This document shows, piece after piece, positions 35,124-43,934 of a DNA stretch of 47,200 nt; position 1 is the stretch's first letter, and each line of letters opens with the position of its first letter. Position numbers and translations under genes: made by a program. The notes beneath the pieces were generated by a model. It was not told the DNA's origin. It ran no database searches and saw only the letters and a program-made list of their open reading frames with translations. This stretch comes from an uncultured Eubacterium sp. (GTDB lineage Bacteria; Bacillota; Clostridia; Lachnospirales; Lachnospiraceae), in contig CAJUIL010000031.1 in NCBI GenBank assembly GCA_910586225.1, positions 1 through 47,200 on the forward strand. The letters run 5' to 3'.

Positions 35124-36692
35124 TTGGATTTTATAAAGAAGCTATTACAGACCAATCAGGAGAGGGGACGGGCATCGATACAGATCACTGTAGAAAATGA
35201 CTTTAACCTCCCGGATTATGAACCAGACATGATCAAGCTGATCGACCGCAAGGGCAGCGTACGCATTCATGAAACAAGGGTGGAGCCGGATCAGGTTGTC
35301 GTAAACGGCGCCCTCCAGTTCCAGGCGCTATACAAATGCACGGAATCCGGAAACATCTGCAGCCTGCAGGGTGATGTCCCTTTTACCGAAACGATACATA
35401 TGGATGGCGTGCAGGAAACAGACCAGCTGATCCTGCAAAGCAGCATGGACGATCTGTCTCTTAGCATGATCAACTCACGCAAGCTGAATGTACGAGCGCT
35501 TCTGGAGCTGCACGCTGTCGATCAGATGGAACAGCAGATAGAACTGCCGACCGGTATCGAAAACACTACCATACAGACATTGTTCCAGCCGCAAAATATG
35601 CTGGAGCTGTTAACGCAGAAAAAAGACATCTGCCGCATCCACAGTGAGATCCTGCTGCCGTCCAACCGTCCGAATATCAGCAAGCTGCTCTGGCAGAGCG
35701 TACAGCTGCGCGGACTTGACAGCCGCATCCGCTCCGGAGAGATCGAGCTTTCCGGCGAGCTGCTTGTCAATATTTTATACCGCAGCGAAGAAGACGAAAA
35801 ACAGATCCAGTGTATGGAGACTACTGTCGCGCTGCACGAACGGATTTCCTGCAGCGTCTGTGATCCGGAAACCATCTTTAAGCTCGTTCCATTACAGGTT
35901 CAGCTTGAAGTAACTCCGGCGGAGGATGAGGATGGCGAAAACCGGGTACTGATGCTTGAAGGCACTCTGGACTTTTATCTGAGAGTCTGGCGTGAAGAAA
36001 ACCTGCAGCTGTTAGAGGACGCCTATTCCTTACAGGATGAACTGCTGCTGGAGCGTCAGCCTGTTATGCTGCAGAGCCTTCTTGTGAAAAACGATTCCAA
36101 GTTCAAGGCCGCCGACCAGATCCAGATTGAAAACCAGCCTGCTGAAATCCTGCAGCTTTGCGCCAGCGTCGGTGAGATCTTTATCGAGGACAGCAGGATC
36201 ATACCAGACGGCATTGAGACAGAGGGTATTTTAAAGGTACGGATGCTCTATATCACGGCGAGCGACGATATGCCGATCGGTATCGCAGAAGGCGTGATCC
36301 CGTTCAGCCGCCAGATTGAAGCGGAAGGCATCCAGCCTGGAGACACGTTTGAATTATCCGCTGGCATCGACCAGCTGACTGTCATACTGGCGGACAACAG
36401 CCAGGCGGATATCAAAGCTGTCATTGGCCTGGACGCTATTGTTTTCCGCGGAAAGCAGGCCTCCTTGATCACCGGCATCAGCCAGCAGCCGGTAGATCTG
36501 GAGCAGTATGAGAAGCAGCCCGGCATCGCAGGCTATATCGTGAAATCCGGCGACCGCCTGTGGGATATCGCCAAGGAGCACCATACGACTGTGTCCGACG
36601 TTATGCAGATGAACCAGCTGTCAAGCGAGCACGTCAGCCGCGGTGACAAGCTGCTGATCGTCAAACAAATGGGTGTTCCGGCAGGCGCCTGA
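35124..36692 (+). CDS. SPOCS (DUF3794) and LysM domain protein, spore coat/cortex associated
   Basis: A 522-residue protein with repeated SPOCS/DUF3794 beta domains (from about residue 15, ENDFNLPDYEPDMIKLIDRK) and a C-terminal LysM (about residues 470-517, YIVKSGDRLWDIAKEHHTT). Similar clostridial proteins are linked to spore coat or cortex attachment, like SpoVID and SafA; LysM binds peptidoglycan. Start TTG at 35124 lies 8 bases after GGAGG; an upstream TTG at 35109 would precede its own ribosome site. The ribosome site is inside the terminator stem. Confidence 0.88.
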   Translation: MDFIKKLLQTNQERGRASIQITVENDFNLPDYEPDMIKLIDRKGSVRIHETRVEPDQVVVNGALQFQALYKCTESGNICSLQGDVPFTETIHMDGVQETDQLILQSSMDDLSLSMINSRKLNVRALLELHAVDQMEQQIELPTGIENTTIQTLFQPQNMLELLTQKKDICRIHSEILLPSNRPNISKLLWQSVQLRGLDSRIRSGEIELSGELLVNILYRSEEDEKQIQCMETTVALHERISCSVCDPETIFKLVPLQVQLEVTPAEDEDGENRVLMLEGTLDFYLRVWREENLQLLEDAYSLQDELLLERQPVMLQSLLVKNDSKFKAADQIQIENQPAEILQLCASVGEIFIEDSRIIPDGIETEGILKVRMLYITASDDMPIGIAEGVIPFSRQIEAEGIQPGDTFELSAGIDQLTVILADNSQADIKAVIGLDAIVFRGKQASLITGISQQPVDLEQYEKQPGIAGYIVKSGDRLWDIAKEHHTTVSDVMQMNQLSSEHVSRGDKLLIVKQMGVPAGA

Positions 36693-36720
36693 CGAAACAA
36701 ATGGATGTTTTGTGCACATA

Positions 36721-36757
36721 GGTAAAAAAGTTTAGAAAATGTTCACACTTTTTTACC
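36721..36757 (+). terminator. AT-rich perfect hairpin
   Basis: GGTAAAAAAGT (36721-36731) and ACTTTTTTACC (36747-36757) form an 11-bp perfect stem just past the SPOCS/LysM gene. The T-run is inside the 3' arm, as in many terminators. Confidence 0.55.
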
Positions 36758-36777
36758 ATTCAGTTTTGCCTGTACGG

Positions 36778-36806
36778 TTGAAATTCTTGAAATACCATGC
36801 TATACT
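36778..36806 (+). promoter_or_regulatory. Promoter of the NlpC/P60 gene
   Basis: TTGAAA at 36778-36783, a 17-base spacer and TATACT at 36801-36806. The 80-base leader holds a hairpin (GTTAC...CCGGC / GCCGG...GTAAC). Confidence 0.75.
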
Positions 36807-36893
36807 AATTGCCTGAAGGACAAACAACAGTTACCGCTTCCGGCTTCATGAAAACGCCGGGCCGTAACAGTCAAATAACAAAGGAGTATCGTA

Positions 36894-38252
36894 TTGAAAA
36901 AACAAATTTTCTATTTTAAAAATACTTCCAAAAAAATCGCATCGCTGCTTCTGGTATCCGCTGTCAGTATGACATCGCTGCAGCCGGCGTTTGCCAGCCG
37001 CAAGAGCCAGGCGCAGGACGCAAAAAAAGCTGCGGAAAGCAATCTAAATTCTGTTAACAACAATATCAGCAGTATTGCAGGCAAGCAGCAGGAGTTGCAG
37101 CAGGAAATCAACGCATTAGATGCGGAGCTGGTGCAGCTGCTGATCAATATGGATATCCTTTCCGACGAGCTTGCCGCCAAGGAGGTCGAGATTGACCAGG
37201 CAAACAAAGACCTGGAGGCTGCAAAAAAGGAAGAACGCGAACAGTATGAACAAATGAAAAAACGGATCCGCGCCATGTACATACGCGGCGACGGTTCTCT
37301 TCTCGAAGCGCTTCTGGGCGCTACGAGTATGTCAGATTTTCTGAACCGTGTCAATTATTACAACGCCGTTCACGATTATGACAGGAACCAGCTTGAAGTA
37401 TATAAAGAAACAAAGCAGCAGGTCATGGACTTAAAGTCTCAGCTTTTGTCTGAGCAGTCTGAAATGGAGGAAATGCAGGACAACTACAAGCTCCAGGAGG
37501 ACGAACTGAAAGCAATGGTTTCCCAAAAAGAAGCTACGATGGATGATTTTGATTCCCAGCTTTCCCAGGCACAGGCATTAGCCGCAGCCTACAAGGAAAC
37601 GATCCAAGAGCAAAACCAGATCATCCGTGATGAAGAAGAAAAGGAACGTCTTGCTGCAGAAGCCGCGGAACGCGCAAGACAGGCTGCGGAAGCTGCCGAG
37701 CGCGCTGCAAGAGAAGCCGCTGCCGCTGCTGCGAGAGAAGCTCAGGAACGCGCTGCCGCTGCTGAAAGAGAAGCTCAGCAGGCACAGCAGTCCACATCAT
37801 CCGGAAGCGGTTCTAACGGCGGCTCGTCCTCCGGCAGTACTTCGTCGGGAGGCTCCTCCGGTGGCAGCTCCAGCGCGAATACTCCTCCTGCAGTCAGCCC
37901 GTCTGGAGCGACCGGAAGCGACGTCATCAACTACGCGACGCAGTTTATCGGTAATCCGTATGTATGGGGAGGCACCAGCCTGACAAACGGCGCAGACTGC
38001 TCCGGCTTTGTTATGAGCGTTTACGCACATTTCGGATATTCCTTACCGCGTACCTCCGGCGCACAGGCAAGCTGCGGCAGAGGCGTCAGCTACAGCGAAG
38101 CGCAGCCAGGCGATATTATCTGCTACAGCGGCCACGTTGCACTGTATATGGGCGGCGGCAGGATCGTTGGAGCGCAAAGCTCTCGGACTGGCATTACAAC
38201 ACAAAATGCCACCTACCGGACCATCATCGCTGTCAGAAGGATCATCAACTAA
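36894..38252 (+). CDS. Secreted NlpC/P60 peptidoglycan hydrolase with PcsB-like coiled coil
   Basis: A 452-residue secreted endopeptidase. Signal peptide about residues 1-34 with AFA-S cleavage site. A long coiled coil about residues 38-245 resembles the PcsB/CwlO N-terminal domain that FtsEX-type complexes control. An Ala/Glu/Arg-rich stretch (245-290) and a Ser/Gly linker follow. The NlpC/P60 domain is about 338-452, with Cys369 in NGADCSGFVMS and His414 in YSGHVALYMG. It probably cuts D-Glu-DAP bonds during growth. The start is TTG at 36894 with AAGGAG 7 bases ahead. Own promoter and terminator. Confidence 0.92.
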   Translation: MKKQIFYFKNTSKKIASLLLVSAVSMTSLQPAFASRKSQAQDAKKAAESNLNSVNNNISSIAGKQQELQQEINALDAELVQLLINMDILSDELAAKEVEIDQANKDLEAAKKEEREQYEQMKKRIRAMYIRGDGSLLEALLGATSMSDFLNRVNYYNAVHDYDRNQLEVYKETKQQVMDLKSQLLSEQSEMEEMQDNYKLQEDELKAMVSQKEATMDDFDSQLSQAQALAAAYKETIQEQNQIIRDEEEKERLAAEAAERARQAAEAAERAAREAAAAAAREAQERAAAAEREAQQAQQSTSSGSGSNGGSSSGSTSSGGSSGGSSSANTPPAVSPSGATGSDVINYATQFIGNPYVWGGTSLTNGADCSGFVMSVYAHFGYSLPRTSGAQASCGRGVSYSEAQPGDIICYSGHVALYMGGGRIVGAQSSRTGITTQNATYRTIIAVRRIIN

Positions 38253-38284
38253 GCTGCTTTCAGTTACATAAAGAAGCCAGACAA

Positions 38285-38325
38285 AAAACTGCGGAAATTC
38301 AGACAGACTGGATTTCCGCAGTTTT
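38285..38325 (+). terminator. Terminator of the NlpC/P60 gene
   Basis: AAAACTGCGGAAAT (38285-38298) pairs perfectly with ATTTCCGCAGTTTT (38312-38325), followed by ATTATTTCTT. Confidence 0.85.
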
Positions 38326-38355
38326 ATTATTTCTTGAAAAATTCCTTCACATCCC

Positions 38356-38383
38356 TTGCGAAAAATAAAAACAAGGCTATAAT
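38356..38383 (+). promoter_or_regulatory. map promoter
   Basis: TTGCGA at 38356-38361, a 16-base spacer and TATAAT at 38378-38383, about 40 bases before the start codon. Confidence 0.6.
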
Positions 38384-38425
38384 AAACTTGGTATCAAAAA
38401 AAAGAATCAGGATGAGGATAAAAAA

Positions 38426-39301
38426 ATGCATCTAAAATTAGGAAGAAATGATAAATGCTGGTGCGGGAGCGGACGAAAATACAAACAGTGCCATCAGGCG
38501 TTTGATGATAAGATCGCGCAGATCGCAGAACAGGGACGTCCGGTGCCGATGCGGGAGATGATCAAAAACGCCCATCAGATCGCGGGCATCCGACAGAGTG
38601 CAAAGATCAACATCGCTGTACTGGATCATATTGCAGAGCATATCCATGCCGGCATGAGTACAGAAGAAATTGACCAAATGGTTTATGAGCAGACGACGAA
38701 AATGGGCGGCATACCTGCTCCGCTCCATTATGACGGTTATCCAAAAAGCGTCTGCACCTCCTTAAACGATCAGGTATGCCACGGAATCCCTTCCCAAGAT
38801 ATCATTTTAAAAGAAGGCGATATTGTAAACGTGGACGCTTCCACCATTTTAAACGGCTATTTCTCTGACTCCTCCCGTATGTTCTGCATCGGCGAGGTCA
38901 GCCCAGAGAAAAAAAAGCTTGTTGAGGTAGCCAAGGAATGCGTATACCGTGGCCTTGAGGAGGTCAGGCCATGGGGATACCTCGGCGATATGGGACAGGC
39001 TGTGCACGACCATGCCTTTGCGAACGGATATACCGTAGTGCGGGAAATCGGCGGACACGGCGTCGGTCTGGAATTTCATGAAGATCCATGGGTCAGCTAT
39101 AACAGCCGCAGAGGCGAAGAAATGCTGATGGTTCCCGGCATGATCTTTACGATCGAGCCAATGGTAAATATGGGCGCACCGGATATTTATGTAGATGAGG
39201 TCAACAACTGGACCGTCTACACAGAAGACGGCAAACCTTCTGCGCAATGGGAGATCATGGTACTCGTTACCGAGGACGGTGCAGAGATACTCTCCTATTA
39301 A
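38426..39301 (+). CDS. map: Type I methionine aminopeptidase with N-terminal SEC-C zinc motif
   Basis: MetAP removes the first methionine from new proteins. The catalytic domain shows all five metal ligands: Asp in NVDAST, Asp in YFSDSSRMF, His in GGHGVGLEFHE, Glu in FTIEPM and Glu in QWEIMVLVTEDG. The 291-residue protein begins with an extra zinc-binding motif NDKCWCGSGRKYKQCH, the same SEC-C type that ends SecA in this window; such fusions are known in clostridia and may help ribosome binding. GAGGAT lies before the ATG. The DUF4422 gene follows 48 bases later and may be co-transcribed. Confidence 0.94.
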   Translation: MHLKLGRNDKCWCGSGRKYKQCHQAFDDKIAQIAEQGRPVPMREMIKNAHQIAGIRQSAKINIAVLDHIAEHIHAGMSTEEIDQMVYEQTTKMGGIPAPLHYDGYPKSVCTSLNDQVCHGIPSQDIILKEGDIVNVDASTILNGYFSDSSRMFCIGEVSPEKKKLVEVAKECVYRGLEEVRPWGYLGDMGQAVHDHAFANGYTVVREIGGHGVGLEFHEDPWVSYNSRRGEEMLMVPGMIFTIEPMVNMGAPDIYVDEVNNWTVYTEDGKPSAQWEIMVLVTEDGAEILSY

Positions 39302-39349
39302 CAACAGCTGTAACGCCTGCGGCCTGCCGCAAAACAATGGAGAACGATT

Positions 39350-40450
39350 ATGGATAAACAAAGCATACAGATTTTTGCAATGACACATAAAGCCTTTACT
39401 CCGCCGCCGGATCCTATGTATGTGCCCCTGCAGGTTGGACGGGCCTGTCATGAGCCGCTTGGCTTTTTAGGCGACGACACCGGGGACAATATATCGGATC
39501 TGAACGCTTATTACAGTGAACTAACCGGCGTCTACTGGCTATGGAAAAATTACCAGGCCGCGGATATTGTCGGCATTTGTCATTATCGACGGTATTTAAT
39601 CGCCGAGGACGGACACCTGTACAGCCATGCTGACATCGCTCAGCTTCTATCACAGTACGACATGATCGTGACGAAGAAGCTGGAGCTGCGTATGTCCTAT
39701 TACGACGGCTTTTCTGCAACACATGATGAAAAAGACCTCGTTGAAACGGAACGCGTCGTCACGGAAAAATATCCGGATTACGCGCCGCTGTTTCATCAGA
39801 TGGTACATCAAAAAGAGACTTATTTCGCAAATATGATGGTCTGCCGTAAGGATCTGTACGACGCTTACTGCGCCTGGCTGTTTGATATTTTATTTGAGGT
39901 ACAGCAGCGGATCGACACAACTGGATACGATAATTACCGCAAACGGGTTTACGGATTTTTATCCGAATTTCTGCTGACCGTCTGGATTGAAAAAAACAGG
40001 CTGTACGTATACGAAAGCTGCGTCGGCATGAGTTCTGAAAAATATGAGACCGAACAGATCAAGCAAACGCTGGGCACATATTTTGCAAACAAAGATATCG
40101 ACGGCGCCAAGCGTTATTTCCTGCAGGAGCTTGATAAAAGGCCGGATGTATTGATGGAAGCGTCGGACATCCGCGGGGAGTTAAAGCTTTGTATGCAGCT
40201 TATCTCGACGTGTGAGTATGAAAAGCAGCGCGGTGAAATCACAATGGTTGAACGCGGACTGTCTTTCGAAGAGCTGCTGGCACAGTTAAAGGCTCTGAAC
40301 CGTTTTGTCATGCAGCTGCCTGATAAAAATACTGCGCAGCCGCATGACGCAAACAGCACGGATCTGTCCCTGCAGGAATATGTCCGCGAGCATCCTGTCT
40401 CCATGACCGCGGGCGAGATCGCCTGTATTGTTATGGGAAGCGTTACCTGA
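39350..40450 (+). CDS. DUF4422 domain protein, putative glycosyltransferase
   Basis: The N-terminal 230 residues match DUF4422: IQIFAMTHKAF, VGRACHEPLGFLGDDTGDNI, YYSELTGVYWLWKNYQAADI, VGICHYRRYL and FLSEFLLTVWIEKN. The family belongs to capsule and cell-wall glycosyltransferases. The C-terminal 120 residues are helical and not recognised. No other polysaccharide genes are nearby, so the acceptor is unknown. ATG at 39350 follows GGAG. Confidence 0.83.
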   Translation: MDKQSIQIFAMTHKAFTPPPDPMYVPLQVGRACHEPLGFLGDDTGDNISDLNAYYSELTGVYWLWKNYQAADIVGICHYRRYLIAEDGHLYSHADIAQLLSQYDMIVTKKLELRMSYYDGFSATHDEKDLVETERVVTEKYPDYAPLFHQMVHQKETYFANMMVCRKDLYDAYCAWLFDILFEVQQRIDTTGYDNYRKRVYGFLSEFLLTVWIEKNRLYVYESCVGMSSEKYETEQIKQTLGTYFANKDIDGAKRYFLQELDKRPDVLMEASDIRGELKLCMQLISTCEYEKQRGEITMVERGLSFEELLAQLKALNRFVMQLPDKNTAQPHDANSTDLSLQEYVREHPVSMTAGEIACIVMGSVT

Positions 40451-40601
40451 CCCGTCCTTTTTGAATTTTTTATAAAAATCAAAAAAACGTGCAACCACCT
40501 CCTGTATTTTTGCGTTGTTATAATTAGAACACAACAATGAGCAGCTGCACAAAACGATTGTACTGCTGCCTTAGACGCACATTCAGACAGGAGGGGTATT
40601 T

Positions 40602-41672
40602 ATGAAAAAACGATTATCAGCCATCATATTAACCGGATTATTAAGCGTCAGCCTGACACTCGGCGGCTGCGGCGCAGGCGCAGACAAAAACAGCAGCACG
40701 GACTCCGGCGGCACCTCTTACGATGCCGCCAGAGACGACGCAGCGGCAGCCGAGGACAGCGTTTCCACAGAAATGAGCAAAAAGCTTGAAGCAGAAGATC
40801 CTACTTATAATCAGGAAATAGCTGACATGGACAGCGCAGAGGGAGGAGGCGAAAGCGGCGCACTGGCCGGGAATACTGCCGAAATCATAAAAACACAAGA
40901 TCAAAAACTGATCTTTACATATGATTATACGGTCGAAACGAAAGAGTTTGATTCTTTTTATAAAAAAGTGACCGATAAAACGACGCAGCTTGGCGGCTAC
41001 GTAGAACGCTCGGATACAGACGGCAACGCTGTGGATAGCTCGAACCGCTATTCCTATCTCGTCCTGCGGATCCCAGCCGAAAAAATGCAGCAAATGCTAT
41101 CCCTTTTAGACAGTGATGCAAATATTACCTATCAAAGCTGCCAAAGCGAAAATGTCACGCTCCAATACGTGGATATGGAAAGCCACGTAAAAGCGCTGCG
41201 TACCGAACAGGAAGCCTTGCTAAAGCTAATGGAAAAGGCGGATAAACTCAAAGATATCATTGCGCTGCAAAACCAGCTGACACAAGTACGTTATGAAATC
41301 GAATCCTACGAATCGCAGCTTCGGATGTATGATAACAAGGTGGATTACAGTACGCTGCATCTGAATATTACAGAAGTAGACCGCACAACAAATGTAAAAT
41401 CAACAGAAACCTCTTTCTTTGACGAAATCAGCAGCGGCTTTTCCGACAATGTATACGCGCTCGGCCTTTGGCTTCGTTCCTTAGCCGTATGGCTGATCAG
41501 CTCGCTGCCAATCCTAGTCCCACTCGCAGTCATCGTCGCTGCCTTGTTCTTTTTCATACGCAGGAAATCAAAAAACAGACGGTCCCGCAGCCAGCAGGCG
41601 ATTGAAAGACAGGATGATGATCGACAGGATGATGATACACAGGATGATGATCGACACGATGATGAAAGCTAA
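40602..41672 (+). CDS. DUF4349 lipoprotein
   Basis: A 356-residue surface protein. Signal peptide with lipobox LTLGGC (Cys near residue 23), a low-complexity Ser/Asp/Ala linker, then DUF4349 (IFTYDYTVETKEFDSFYKKV, LGGYVERSD, YLVLRIPAEKMQQML, QYVDMESHVKALRTEQEALL, YESQLRMYDNKVDYSTLHLN). A TM helix lies near residues 297-322 (LISSLPILVPLAVIVAALFF). The last 30 residues are basic, then a QDDDR-type repeat tail. Function unknown. AGGAGGGG precedes the ATG. Confidence 0.85.
   Translation: MKKRLSAIILTGLLSVSLTLGGCGAGADKNSSTDSGGTSYDAARDDAAAAEDSVSTEMSKKLEAEDPTYNQEIADMDSAEGGGESGALAGNTAEIIKTQDQKLIFTYDYTVETKEFDSFYKKVTDKTTQLGGYVERSDTDGNAVDSSNRYSYLVLRIPAEKMQQMLSLLDSDANITYQSCQSENVTLQYVDMESHVKALRTEQEALLKLMEKADKLKDIIALQNQLTQVRYEIESYESQLRMYDNKVDYSTLHLNITEVDRTTNVKSTETSFFDEISSGFSDNVYALGLWLRSLAVWLISSLPILVPLAVIVAALFFFIRRKSKNRRSRSQQAIERQDDDRQDDDTQDDDRHDDES
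41608..41667 (+). repeat. Four 15-bp tandem repeats in the DUF4349 gene
   Basis: Units at 41608, 41623, 41638 and 41653 share (G/C)ACA(G/C)GATGATGA. They encode the acidic C-terminal QDDDR/QDDDT/QDDDR/HDDES tail. Being a multiple of three, copy-number change keeps the frame. Confidence 0.8.
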
Positions 41673-41746
41673 CATACCGATTAACAGACTACCGATATAC
41701 TTAGAAGCATAAGTATCATAAGCATAAAAGATCACGAATGAAAATT

Positions 41747-41792
41747 AAAGCAGCCTGACCCGCAGATATTCCTTCTCCTGTCAGGCTGCTTT
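41747..41792. terminator. Bidirectional terminator between convergent genes
   Basis: AAAGCAGCCTGAC (41747-41759) pairs perfectly with GTCAGGCTGCTTT (41780-41792). The minus strand is followed by AATTTTCATTC, the plus strand by CTGGATCC, so it serves best as terminator of the minus-strand PIN module. Confidence 0.75.
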
Positions 41793-41829
41793 CTGGATCC
41801 AAAATCTTGCTCACACAGCTTGTCCACAT

Positions 41830-42603
41830 CTATTTAAAATTTCTCCACGTATAGTCAGGCACCTCTAGCACTACGCCAACCGCATTGCAGATCGGCTGAA
41901 AATCCTTCTTATTACTGCTGCATACACACAGCTTTTCATCATTTTGGCAAGCTTCTATCGTGATTATGGTATCGCCCAAGATCATGCAGTTTCTCCCCCT
42001 GTATTGATCCGTATCATTTTGGGCTTTCTTCAATATTTTTATAACTTTACCATCAATATCCTCTTCTTCAAGAATCTGACGGATCTGTGCGCCCGACCGC
42101 TCCCAAAACGGACAAATACCGCAGATTTCTTTTGCCTTTGTACACGATATCCTGCTTAAATACGGAACCTTATCCTCCAGTATGACCTGCTGCTTTGCAC
42201 GCGCACATTTTGTCGTATCCAGCAGTTTTTCAATATCTGCCATAAACTCATCCTGTATCAGGTCAATGTACAAATAAAATGTATCCTCAATTTCATCCAC
42301 ATCATACCCGCACATCTCAAGAATATTCGCATATAACTTTGCCACCCTCCTCTGACTTCGTCCGAATATCCTTTCGCTGATACGCTTGCCCGTTTCCCCG
42401 ATATCCTTATCTAGCAAAAATAAGCCAAACAATGTCAGTAGATCATTCACAATATTGGAATAAAATTCTCCTTTCACATACGTAGAGCAAAACAGCCGAT
42501 GTCCTTGCAGCACATCCTGAATCGCCTTCTTTCGCTCTTTTGAACCAGTAATGCGGTCAATTTGTATGGTTGTGTCTAATAATAAATTCAACTCTACTCC
42601 CAT
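41830..42603 (-). CDS. PIN-like nuclease-domain protein with a Cys cluster
   Basis: A 257-residue protein with the acidic pattern of PIN ribonucleases: Asp10 in LLLDTTIQIDRI, Glu46 in VKGEFY, Asp211 in ILGDTIITIEAC and Asp234 in SSNKKDFQPI. Between the third and earlier acids lies a large insertion with Cys133, Cys154, Cys161 and Cys164, spaced like a zinc or iron-sulphur site. PIN proteins cut RNA; many act as toxins or defence effectors. It is last in a three-gene unit, overlapping the upstream gene by 10 bases. No classic antitoxin is seen. PIN assignment is from motif reading only. Confidence 0.65.
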   Translation of the reverse strand: MGVELNLLLDTTIQIDRITGSKERKKAIQDVLQGHRLFCSTYVKGEFYSNIVNDLLTLFGLFLLDKDIGETGKRISERIFGRSQRRVAKLYANILEMCGYDVDEIEDTFYLYIDLIQDEFMADIEKLLDTTKCARAKQQVILEDKVPYLSRISCTKAKEICGICPFWERSGAQIRQILEEEDIDGKVIKILKKAQNDTDQYRGRNCMILGDTIITIEACQNDEKLCVCSSNKKDFQPICNAVGVVLEVPDYTWRNFK

Positions 42604-43208
42604 GCCGGCATTGTTGCCAGCCCTTTCTTACGTAGTTCTCTATTTAACTGCAGTAAATCCTCTTTCTGAACACCTTCAGCTGTCACAAAAGTAAAACCTT
42701 TTTTTAGTACTGCGATCTGTTGTTTTGTAAAAACTTCATCAGAAGCGTTCAGCCGGATTACATTCCTTAAAAGCGTGCATATCTTATTTCGGGTATCATC
42801 CGAGTGGATCACATCCTTCTTTTTTAAATTCATAAGTTTGCCAACAAGGATCGCAGCATACTGAACCTGGATCTTAATATCCTCCTCTTCTTCCCATTCT
42901 GATAATATTTCCATGGCACGCTCCGTTATCTTTCTGCAGTCTCTCCAGCTCTCATCTGTCTCACCAACAGCTATGCTGGTTCTTTGTTCCATTCTTAGAT
43001 CATTTGTTAGCAAAATCTTTCTATTTTCTGCGTCATCCTCACTAGTAAAAAATATTATTTGTTCTATTTTCTGCAGCCTGTTTTTATAATCTGACATCTG
43101 CTGTTCCAGGTCATCGACTTTTAACCTCATGATACTTTGACTAACAGAATCCTGATATAATAATGCATATAAATCTATACTTCTCAATTCTTGTTGCAGC
43201 CCAGCCAT
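42594..43208 (-). CDS. Unknown protein, middle gene of the PIN module
   Basis: 204 residues, not recognised. Residues about 25-55 look like a short coiled coil (LKVDDLEQQMSDYKNRLQKI); the rest is mostly helical and charged, with no TM segment, signal peptide or Cys pairs. The start ATG at 43208 overlaps the previous stop (TAATG) with GGAG upstream, and its end overlaps the PIN gene by 10 bases. The close coupling suggests a stoichiometric partner of the two neighbours. Confidence 0.75.
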   Translation of the reverse strand: MAGLQQELRSIDLYALLYQDSVSQSIMRLKVDDLEQQMSDYKNRLQKIEQIIFFTSEDDAENRKILLTNDLRMEQRTSIAVGETDESWRDCRKITERAMEILSEWEEEEDIKIQVQYAAILVGKLMNLKKKDVIHSDDTRNKICTLLRNVIRLNASDEVFTKQQIAVLKKGFTFVTAEGVQKEDLLQLNRELRKKGLATMPAWE

Positions 43209-43861
43209 TACCGCTCTCCTTTTAATTTTTGCTTCATTTCCGTTAATTCATTTATCCACAGATCAATGTCTTCTTCATCACAAATAAAAGTAACCGACTC
43301 TCCCTGGGCATTTGCAAGCAGCAATCGTTCTATCCCTTGTTCAACCCCGCATAACTTTTTCTTACATACCATGTTCACGACTGCAAAATCAGTTGACTCG
43401 CCCCCTGGTATAGACGTCTTGCATATATTATATTTAAATTCATCTAGTTTCAGGTTAACAGCCTCCTGCTTCATTTTAAAGCGGACTGTCAAACGCTCTG
43501 TATCAAAAGCATCTATCAATAACTCCAATTTATTTTGAACCATTTTCACAGATGAATCCAATTCATCTCCATTCATATTAAATTCTGCACCTGCAAGCAA
43601 CACCGAACGTATCTCATTTTCATCCGTTTTCAAACCATAAAATTTATGCGCCAGATACCAACGCATCAAATAAATCACCTCATCCGTGATAATCTTGCTC
43701 ATACCTTCTTCTATCGATACACCTTCTGCTAAACACATATTAAACTCATCTAAAAACCCAACCATCCAAAAAGCCTGGCCCGAATCTACTAATTTTCTTG
43801 CAGTATCTACTGCCTTCTCAAAATCCTCCCACTTACTGCGATACCTAAAATTCTCAATCAT
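43208..43861 (-). CDS. Unknown protein, first gene of the PIN module
   Basis: 217 residues, not recognised. It is soluble, with a helical first half (KWEDFEKAVDTARKLVDSGQ) and a beta-rich second half (LTVRFKMKQEAVNLKLDEF, STDFAVVNMVCKKKLCGVEQ, SVTFICDEEDIDLWINELTE). No signal peptide. A GAGAGG site precedes the ATG at 43861; no convincing promoter was found in the short gap from the GH42 gene. It is joined to the next gene by a 1-base overlap. Confidence 0.75.
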   Translation of the reverse strand: MIENFRYRSKWEDFEKAVDTARKLVDSGQAFWMVGFLDEFNMCLAEGVSIEEGMSKIITDEVIYLMRWYLAHKFYGLKTDENEIRSVLLAGAEFNMNGDELDSSVKMVQNKLELLIDAFDTERLTVRFKMKQEAVNLKLDEFKYNICKTSIPGGESTDFAVVNMVCKKKLCGVEQGIERLLLANAQGESVTFICDEEDIDLWINELTEMKQKLKGER

Positions 43862-43934
43862 AAAATACCTCTCATTTTACAAAACAGCACATCATGCAGC
43901 CGTCTGAATTTTTTCCATATATACTATGATCATA

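Noticed and set aside
36807..36893. c-di-AMP (ydaO) riboswitch before the NlpC/P60 gene
   Set aside because: The leader is too short and has just one hairpin.
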